Shown here piece by piece: positions 14,635 through 20,682 of a stretch of 20,682 nt of DNA (position 1 is the first letter of the stretch; each line of letters begins with the position of its first letter). The stretch lies in IMG/VR virus record IMGVR_UViG_3300042691_018355, positions 1 to 20,682 of that record. The stretch is one strand, 5' to 3'. The position numbers and the translations under genes are program-made. This stretch comes from a virus. The notes under the pieces are model-generated. The model ran no database searches. It was not told the origin of the DNA and saw nothing but the letters and a program-made list of their open reading frames with translations.

Positions 14635-17600
14635 TCAGAAAGGACTGAGCAGTCCGCCAGGACGCTTTTGTCTCTTTAATTCTAATTGAACAACATTTTG
14701 AATAGCTTGTGCCATTGCGACTCCACGCTCTCCTGTAGCTTGTACATCTCCCTGCATTTGTCCATTGGAATTTACATTTATATTGATTCCAATATTATTT
14801 CTGTCCCCGCCGCCGGTTTGCATAATTACTGGAATCGACTTGCCGTCCGGCAGAGGAACTACAGCTTCATTATATCGACCTTCTCCTACTAAACCAAGTG
14901 TAGGCTTGTTTACGACCCCGCCGTTTGCAAAAGCTCGAAATCCTCCTGGCATTATTCCACCGTTTGCTGCGCGCACAGTGTTAGGAAAACTATCATAGGA
15001 TAGAGTTCCACCTGGAGTTTGAGGCGTATTCCCTAGTCCGCCTAACCAGCTACTAAATCCAAAACTTAGTCCAGATATGGCACCACCAATAATTGCATTT
15101 CTCCATCCATTTCCACCACCACTACTTAAAGCTCCTACAGCTAGTCCACCAAGTGCACCCGCCAGTCCGCGAGTCATTGAGTTTATCCAAGGTGCGTCTG
15201 CACTAAAAATAGAGCCTAGTTTATCAAGAAAAGGCGCATCACTTGCAAAAGTTTCTTGAACTTGATTACCAAAGTTTCTTATGTCAGTACCTATTTTTTT
15301 AGCTCCATTTGCAATAGTCATGCCAACACTAGTTGTTGAGCTTTTATCTGGTACAGGTAGCCGCTGAGCTGTAACTTGTACTTCTTGAATTAAAGGATTA
15401 TCATTTGGAGTTGGTAATGCTGGCGGCTTTATCGAAAGATTAGCATTTTGAAATGCTCTACCAATTGCTCGTTCTACCTCTACTGCTCCTGTAGATAATG
15501 CTCTTACTATACATGCCTCTAATTCTTCTATTCCTGTAACTTTTACGGATAAGGGAGCTACGGATTGATTAGAACTTGGTACTACAGTTGAATTAGATAC
15601 TGATTCGATCCCAGATACTTGTTTAATACCAGAAACTTTTACTGCTTGTGGAGCTACAGGTAATTTTACCTCTTCTTTTTGCTCTTCCATAGGCATTTTT
15701 GGTTGTATTTGTGCATACGCTTCTTTTATTAAATTTGCAGTATAGCGTGCTGCTTCTTCCATAGCTGTTTTAATCGTATTAGAAGCAGTAGTACCACCTT
15801 CTCCAACAGAATTTTTTAATGATTGAGTAATGCGAGTATCTACCTCAGATAAGGCTGCCTTAATAGCATCCGCGGTAGAATTGCCAGCATTGCTCATAGC
15901 TGGACCAATTACTGATTCTGCATAGTTTGCCGCTTCTTTCATAGCTGAATTAATCTTTTCAGCCTCTGACTCTTCTCCTAGACCTAATCCATCAAGTATG
16001 AAGTTTGTTGCGGTTTTAGCCATTTGATCGGCTGCAGCTTCTCCTACAGATTTTACTATATTTAAAAAGCTGGTCTCTATATCTATTTGTCCGCCTTTTA
16101 GAAAAGCTGCTATTTCTTGCTCAATTCCTTGTCCAAATGCTCCTTTTACTGCCTGAGAAATTTTATTAATTTCTTTTTCTTGTTCTTGTAAAACAGTTAA
16201 TCGAGCTTTTTCCGCTATGATTTTATCTTTTAGTGCGGGCAATTGTGCTTTTGAAGTATACTCTATTTCTTTTTCCAAAGCAAGTAATGAAGTAGTACTT
16301 TTTTCTATTTCTAACCTTTCTCTTAATTCTTCTTGAATATAAGGATTGCTTAGATTACTTAACTCTTGCTGTACATTTAATAAATTAAGTGCGGTATCTG
16401 TTTGTTCTTTTAATAGACCAAGCGCGGCTTGCCGTTGCGCTTCTTTTCTTTGTACAGCGTTGCGTATAATCTCAAGACGCAGTGCTTTTTCTCTTTCATT
16501 GTTGGCTGCCGTTAATCCTCTTAATTCATCCTCATAAACTTTTCTCTGATCGTCCGTTATATTTTTTTGATTTATTAAATTTGTAAGTCTATTTTCTTGT
16601 AGTTTATTAACAGCAACAGTAGCACTATAGTCTTGAATCTCTAAATTAGTAAGTTCTTTAGATAATCTTACTTGAGCTTCTAATTTTTTTGCTGTACTTT
16701 GTTGAAAAGAATCAATTTCATTTTGAATATTTAATGCGCTTTCTTGAGCTTTATTACGAGCTAACGTATCTTGTAAAATTCTTTTTTCGTTATCACTTAT
16801 GACTTTTAATGGGCCTAATAACTCTAATTGTGCGATTTGTTGTTGCTTTAATGCTTCAGCCTGGTCCATTGATATTTTAACGGCCTCGTCCATGCTAATA
16901 GCTGCTTCTCTGGCGGCTTTAGATACATCTGCTAATGCAAGATCACTAACAGTTCGTTGTAATTTTGAAGAAAATTCACTAATTTGATCTAAGCTATAAA
17001 AATCGGTTGATGCTATTTCCTTAAATCCATCTATTGCCTCATTAATAAATACCTTAAGCCTTTCCGGCGCAATAGCCAATGCTTGTGTTCTCAAAGTTTC
17101 TACTGACTTTGGATCAAATGTTATTCTTTGAGTAACCAGATCATTGAAATCTTGAGGAAGAGATCTTTTTGTTACTTTGCTTTCACTGTCATTTATAGCA
17201 GCAAGATTTTTAATTAAATAATCGTTTTCTTCTCGTAGTTGCTCTATAAAAGTATTAGTAACAGACGAGAACTCCGTTTTAAAAGTATTTGCATTTTCTA
17301 CTCCAGCAGCTCTAAGAGCTGCCGCAGCTTTATCTGATGCAATAGCTGCATTTATTACTGGATTTTTTCCTTTTATTAAATCAAATAGATCTTTATCTAG
17401 CTGTATTGTTTGTAGTTCTGTTTTTAATTTATTAATTTGTAGATTTAATTCGGTCTCATCTAACTCTTGCAATAAGGAAAGTGGTTGAAAATTTTCAGCG
17501 GTAAATAACGCAATAGAATTTCTAAGCCTTGCAATATTTTGCTCTTGCTCTTGTAATTCAAAAGTTCGTCTAAATTGATCTTTTAATTTTACTAGTATGG

Positions 17601-19935
17601 CAGTGAAAACTTTAAAAGTTGCTTGTGTTTTAAATAAATCTGTTGAGGTAGATCCATTCCATTGTGCAAAAGCATCTGATAAATTTTTTACTAAATCAGA
17701 TATTTGTACTAATCTTTTTTGTAGGGGGCTTAAATTTATAGAATCTATAAGTTGTTTTTCCAGCGTTCTAAACCCTTCTGAATATGCCTGCAAAGAAATA
17801 GCAACACTTTTTGCAGCTTTTGCATAGTCTACGATAGGCTTAGTGGCAGCAACTATTTGTTCAGAAGAAACCTCGGTAGCCTGCTTTAAATTTTGAATTG
17901 TTTCTACATATTTTCTTAGTTCTGGTATGCCGTGTGCGTAGGCTTCTATTAAAGTTAATTGATTATCGCGCGTAGCATCCTGTACCTTTTGTACTCTTTC
18001 TAGCTCTTTGCTTGTTCTTCCGATTTCATTTTGTAGCGCATTATATGAGTCAATGGCTGAAGGAGGAATTCCAGCTTCTGAAATTGGTATTAATAATGTA
18101 GAAGGTCTTTCTAGCCCTTTGAGGCGCTTTTCGGCTTGATCTATATTACTCTGTAATTGTTCAAATACAGAGTCTGCGGCTGTAGCTTGCTTTATAAACT
18201 TATCCATAGAGTCTGGAATGTTTCCACCCATACTAGCTTCAAAAGAGGCTACGTCTAAAAAAGTTCCAATTGTTTTAATATTTTCTAAACCTTTTGCCGC
18301 TCTTTCTACATCTTTAATTTGTTCTTTTAATAATTCGATTTCTTCTCCGTCGCCTATAATTTGTTCAGCTAAACTTTTTTTTACAAGATCTTCTTTACCA
18401 AATCTATCGATTAAATAAAGAGCTGTTGTTTTTATAACTTCTGCAATAGTAATTACTAAACCAATAATTCCTATAACTTTAATAATTCTATTCATTACTC
18501 TTACTGCTCCAAGAGTAAGTTCTTGCAGTCCTTGCATGGCAGTAGCCCAAGCTAATTTACCTTCTGCTGCTGCTTGACCAATATTGTTTCCAAGTCTTCG
18601 AAATTGTCCTTGCATACCTTCCGTAGCTTTTTGAGCTGCTGTTTGCATTTCTTCAAGTCCGGCTTTTGTCTCCTCTAATTGCTCCTTGGTTAAGCCTTTG
18701 AAAGCTGGATTTCTTGCCTGATGCTTCGCCATTGCTATTAAATCATCATCAATTTGTTTTATCATTGCAGTAACTTGGCCTGGATCAAATTTATCACCGG
18801 CGGTTAAACGTAGTAAATCTTCTATAATTGGAGGAGCTTTTGCTCCTTGAACTTTTTTGATAGCAGAAGCTAATCCTTGTATATTATTTACTGCCGGCTT
18901 TACTGTTCTAGTAATAGTAAGCTGCCCGCGAGCAAACGCATCAGCTTCAAGTGTATAATCTGCAATTTTATTTGCATATTTTTCAATTTTAGCATCTATA
19001 CGTTCAGTTATAGTTTCCATATCTGGCAAAGCTTGTTTTATTACACCTCCAAGTAATAATCCGAAGGCTGAAACTACTGCGGCAACATTATTTTTTACAG
19101 ACCCCGCTAAAAATTCTGCTACTTTTGATACTTCTGGTAATATTTTATTTCCAAGTTCTGAAAAAGCCGCTCCAAGTTGACGAATTCCATTTGCGGATAA
19201 TTCACTTGAGTCTCGCAAAGCTCCATATTTTTTCTCAGCTTGCTCTAAAGTAAATATAGCAACGCCTTGAGTTCTTTCGTAAGCAGTAAGATCGCTAGCC
19301 GTTTTATTAATACTACGAGCATACTCAGAAGTAGCGTCTGCAAGACGAAGTACAATACCAAGTTCATCTAAAAGTTCTGGTTCAGCTTTTGTAATACCAC
19401 GAATAAGCCTATTGAAAGTATCTTCGAGATCTCGACCTAATACTGCGGAAATTGTTTGAGAATAACTAGCAATGTCTTTTAACATTGTGGCAGAAAGACC
19501 TGCGGCCGTACCAATTGCAGCAGCTTGAGCAGCTTGCTTATATCCTAGTTGGGCATCAGTAGCTGCCTGAATAGATTTTGTAATTGAAGTATAACCAATT
19601 CCAGTTTGCTCAGTAAGTGCTTTTTGTCCTTCAATTAATATACGAAAATCTGCAGCTTGTAGTAAAAATTGATAAGCCGCACTGAGTGCAAAAACTTGAG
19701 CAGCAATAGTCGCATAGGCAGCAACAAGTCCGCCCATGCCTTGAGACATTTTGGAAAAGTTTTTGGTAGCATTCGAAGAAGCCTGAGCAACTCCTTTTAT
19801 ATTTCTATCGGCTTCTGCAGAGCCTGTTGAAGCACGGCTCATAGCATCTGCTAGACGATTAGTGTCTACGGCAACACGACGTGTTGTGCCATTATCGTCT
19901 ACTACTACATCCAAGTATATTGTATTTTTTGCCAT
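14635..19935 (-). CDS. Tail tape measure protein, lambda gpH-like (1766 aa)
   Basis: The tape measure sets tail length and later helps DNA cross the envelope. At 1766 residues it is about twice lambda gpH (853). Residues 1-60 are a short beta start (IYLDVVVDDNGTTRR) and helix. Hydrophobic segments occur near 69-92 (GLVAAYATIAAQVFALSAAY), 479-505 (IIKVIGIIGLVITIAEVIKT) and in a Gly-rich region near 1585-1632. The middle (about 500-1300) is almost entirely charged alpha-helix with coiled-coil character (for example LEKEIEYTSKAQLPALKDKI). The C-terminal part has AFGQGIEQEIAAFLKG, the typical ANGGVVNKPTLGLVGEGRYN and ends KRQKRPGGLLSPF. Its ATG shares a base with the T-frame stop (TAATG), so translation is probably coupled to the chaperone, as expected since G/GT act on this protein. 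Confidence 0.93.
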   Translation of the reverse strand: MAKNTIYLDVVVDDNGTTRRVAVDTNRLADAMSRASTGSAEADRNIKGVAQASSNATKNFSKMSQGMGGLVAAYATIAAQVFALSAAYQFLLQAADFRILIEGQKALTEQTGIGYTSITKSIQAATDAQLGYKQAAQAAAIGTAAGLSATMLKDIASYSQTISAVLGRDLEDTFNRLIRGITKAEPELLDELGIVLRLADATSEYARSINKTASDLTAYERTQGVAIFTLEQAEKKYGALRDSSELSANGIRQLGAAFSELGNKILPEVSKVAEFLAGSVKNNVAAVVSAFGLLLGGVIKQALPDMETITERIDAKIEKYANKIADYTLEADAFARGQLTITRTVKPAVNNIQGLASAIKKVQGAKAPPIIEDLLRLTAGDKFDPGQVTAMIKQIDDDLIAMAKHQARNPAFKGLTKEQLEETKAGLEEMQTAAQKATEGMQGQFRRLGNNIGQAAAEGKLAWATAMQGLQELTLGAVRVMNRIIKVIGIIGLVITIAEVIKTTALYLIDRFGKEDLVKKSLAEQIIGDGEEIELLKEQIKDVERAAKGLENIKTIGTFLDVASFEASMGGNIPDSMDKFIKQATAADSVFEQLQSNIDQAEKRLKGLERPSTLLIPISEAGIPPSAIDSYNALQNEIGRTSKELERVQKVQDATRDNQLTLIEAYAHGIPELRKYVETIQNLKQATEVSSEQIVAATKPIVDYAKAAKSVAISLQAYSEGFRTLEKQLIDSINLSPLQKRLVQISDLVKNLSDAFAQWNGSTSTDLFKTQATFKVFTAILVKLKDQFRRTFELQEQEQNIARLRNSIALFTAENFQPLSLLQELDETELNLQINKLKTELQTIQLDKDLFDLIKGKNPVINAAIASDKAAAALRAAGVENANTFKTEFSSVTNTFIEQLREENDYLIKNLAAINDSESKVTKRSLPQDFNDLVTQRITFDPKSVETLRTQALAIAPERLKVFINEAIDGFKEIASTDFYSLDQISEFSSKLQRTVSDLALADVSKAAREAAISMDEAVKISMDQAEALKQQQIAQLELLGPLKVISDNEKRILQDTLARNKAQESALNIQNEIDSFQQSTAKKLEAQVRLSKELTNLEIQDYSATVAVNKLQENRLTNLINQKNITDDQRKVYEDELRGLTAANNEREKALRLEIIRNAVQRKEAQRQAALGLLKEQTDTALNLLNVQQELSNLSNPYIQEELRERLEIEKSTTSLLALEKEIEYTSKAQLPALKDKIIAEKARLTVLQEQEKEINKISQAVKGAFGQGIEQEIAAFLKGGQIDIETSFLNIVKSVGEAAADQMAKTATNFILDGLGLGEESEAEKINSAMKEAANYAESVIGPAMSNAGNSTADAIKAALSEVDTRITQSLKNSVGEGGTTASNTIKTAMEEAARYTANLIKEAYAQIQPKMPMEEQKEEVKLPVAPQAVKVSGIKQVSGIESVSNSTVVPSSNQSVAPLSVKVTGIEELEACIVRALSTGAVEVERAIGRAFQNANLSIKPPALPTPNDNPLIQEVQVTAQRLPVPDKSSTTSVGMTIANGAKKIGTDIRNFGNQVQETFASDAPFLDKLGSIFSADAPWINSMTRGLAGALGGLAVGALSSGGGNGWRNAIIGGAISGLSFGFSSWLGGLGNTPQTPGGTLSYDSFPNTVRAANGGIMPGGFRAFANGGVVNKPTLGLVGEGRYNEAVVPLPDGKSIPVIMQTGGGDRNNIGININVNSNGQMQGDVQATGERGVAMAQAIQNVVQLELKRQKRPGGLLSPF

Positions 19936-20342
19936 TACTTAGCTGCTGCTTTGGCTTTCGCCGCTCGTTCAGAAGCTTTTCGCTTTTGAGCAATTTTTCC
20001 GTTTACCGAGTCTGTTGTAGTTACATCTATAATTTTAAGTAACTGCAACGTAAATACTTTATCTTCTACTTCGAATATATTAAAGATTGCATCTAGGGAG
20101 GACCAATCTTTGCCAAAGTAAGCTCCTGAAGCTCCGTCCCAATGATCCGGCAGATAGTTATAAATAAAAAATGCCACTTGAACCTCGACTGGAAAATCAG
20201 CGTCAGTTAGTGGCATTTTTTCAGGATCAGGCTCGCGCCCTAGCTGTTCACAAATAGCTAGGTACGATTCTATAGATATGTCAGATTCTTGTTTTGCTTT
20301 TCGTTTTATAAGTCGAGTTACTTCTTCGACTTGTTCTTCGAA
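19935..20342 (-). CDS. T-like C-terminal extension of tail assembly chaperone GT (made by -1 frameshift)
   Basis: From 20342 the -1 frame is open for 135 codons to the TAA at 19935. It reads FEEQVEEVTRLIKRKAKQES first, then YLAICEQLGREPDPEKMP, PVEVQVAFFIYNYLPDHWDG, and a Lys/Ala-rich end (KRKASERAAKAKAAAK). An ATG at 20216 lies inside this frame, but it has no Shine-Dalgarno sequence, and conserved-looking sequence precedes it. So the segment is best read as the extension fused to the G frame rather than a separate gene. In lambda, the rarer GT form binds both tape measure and tail tube protein and is required for assembly but absent from the virion. The slippery site and hairpin next to the start of this segment support the model. 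Confidence 0.88.
   Translation of the reverse strand, partial: FEEQVEEVTRLIKRKAKQESDISIESYLAICEQLGREPDPEKMPLTDADFPVEVQVAFFIYNYLPDHWDGASGAYFGKDWSSLDAIFNIFEVEDKVFTLQLLKIIDVTTTDSVNGKIAQKRKASERAAKAKAAAK
20310..20332 (-). promoter_or_regulatory. Hairpin stimulating -1 frameshift in G/GT
   Basis: On the minus strand AAGTCGA (20332-20326) and TCGACTT (20316-20310) form a perfect 7-bp stem around a 9-nt loop. The stem starts 9 nt downstream of the slippery heptamer, inside the spacing range of known -1 frameshift stimulators. The 0-frame stop TAA (20320-20318) sits in the loop. Confidence 0.78.
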
Positions 20343-20682
20343 AAATTTGCGAGATCACCCACTGTATCTACAACCCAAGAGTCAAAGTCAGGGCTGTTCT
20401 TCATAAGAGTTGCGGCATTGTCCGCAGAATAAACAAGTTCTTTCATACCAGTCGGTAAAGCCGATGTATCCACTAACAGAAGCTCTTCTAAGTAAGATAC
20501 TTGGAGACCCCGCCAACCTTTTACGACTGCTTGCGTATATTCTGCTGCAAATCTTTCTTCATCAAGTTCTTCTTCGGGCTGACGTGTGCGACGATTAAAT
20601 TTTGTCGATACACAACGCTTACGAAGTTTTACCATTTCTTCTCTTGAGAGAAAGCATAGATCTACTTCAAAACCAGGAAATC
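20318..20682 (-). CDS. Tail assembly chaperone, lambda gpG-like (5' end outside the window)
   Basis: The frame is open to the right edge (first full codon at 20680), giving at least 120 residues. The first ones visible, FPGFEVDLCFLSREEMVKLR, continue a typical chaperone pattern, so the ATG at 20635 is internal and not the start. KLRKRC, the charged KFNRRTRQPEEELDEERF and EYTQAVVKGWRGLQVSYLEE are landmarks of tail assembly chaperones encoded just before tape measures. This shorter form ends SKNKSKK after the slippery site. It is expected to coat the tape measure during tail tube polymerisation, in excess over the frameshifted GT form. The gene upstream (probably the major tail protein) is not in the window. 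Confidence 0.87.
   Translation of the reverse strand, partial: FPGFEVDLCFLSREEMVKLRKRCVSTKFNRRTRQPEEELDEERFAAEYTQAVVKGWRGLQVSYLEELLLVDTSALPTGMKELVYSADNAATLMKNSPDFDSWVVDTVGDLANFSKNKSKK
20342..20348 (-). promoter_or_regulatory. Slippery heptamer A AAT TTT for -1 programmed frameshift
   Basis: The G frame reads GCA AAT TTT TCG here, which gives the X XXY YYZ pattern A AAT TTT in the correct phase. Slippage by one base keeps both tRNAs paired at non-wobble positions. The next codons (TTC GAA GAA CAA) continue openly into the frame of the T-like segment; the 0 frame ends seven codons after TTT. Confidence 0.87.

Noticed and set aside
19935-20216. A separate 93-residue gene starting at the ATG at 20216
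   Set aside because: The frame is open and conserved-looking for 42 codons further upstream, reaches the slippery site exactly, and the ATG has no ribosome binding site.
20318-20635. ATG at 20635 as the start of the G-like gene
   Set aside because: The frame continues to the window edge with typical chaperone sequence (FPGFEVDLCFLSREE), so this methionine is internal.

Overview
The window is part of the tail and host-lysis region of a tailed phage or prophage with a long, non-contractile (siphovirus-type) tail. Every supported gene is on the minus strand, so transcription runs from the right end to the left. The order matches the lambda tail operon G-T-H-M-L-K-I-J: tail assembly chaperone G and its frameshifted GT form (20682 to 19935), tape measure (19935 to 14635), gpM-like (14625 to 14254), gpL-like (14257 to 13091), gpK-like JAB protease (13113 to 12799), gpI-like (12802 to 12032) and a giant tail-tip protein J (12018 to 1804). 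Then come two small paralogous tip-associated proteins, a tail fibre assembly-type chaperone and the start of a holin-like gene that runs off the left edge. The DNA looks AT-rich by eye (not computed). No integrase, host gene, tRNA or other marker fixes the host. The style (AT-rich, Asn/Ser/Thr-rich tip protein, short overlapping genes) would fit an environmental or marine phage, but that is a guess.

Genes are packed with almost no spacers. Most junctions are ATGA or TAATG overlaps, so translational coupling within one long transcript is likely. I see no promoter or convincing terminator. The only gene-free-looking stretch, between about 20217 and 20317, is coding in the -1 frame.

Two things stand out. 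First, the G/GT pair carries a complete textbook -1 programmed frameshift signal: slippery heptamer A AAT TTT, a 9-nt spacer and a 7-bp perfect hairpin. It fuses the G frame to the downstream T frame without a stop. Second, the 3404-residue J protein is about three times the length of lambda J. After a conserved tip hub it carries a fibronectin-like domain, a tandemly duplicated beta domain, and then a distal half built of four carbohydrate-binding-module-like domains separated by decapeptide-repeat stalks. Those stalks are repeated at DNA level with 30/60/90-bp periods.

Together the genes would build a long tail (tape measure plus chaperones), assemble its tip (M, L, K, I, J), decorate it with probable receptor-binding modules, and then lead into lysis.
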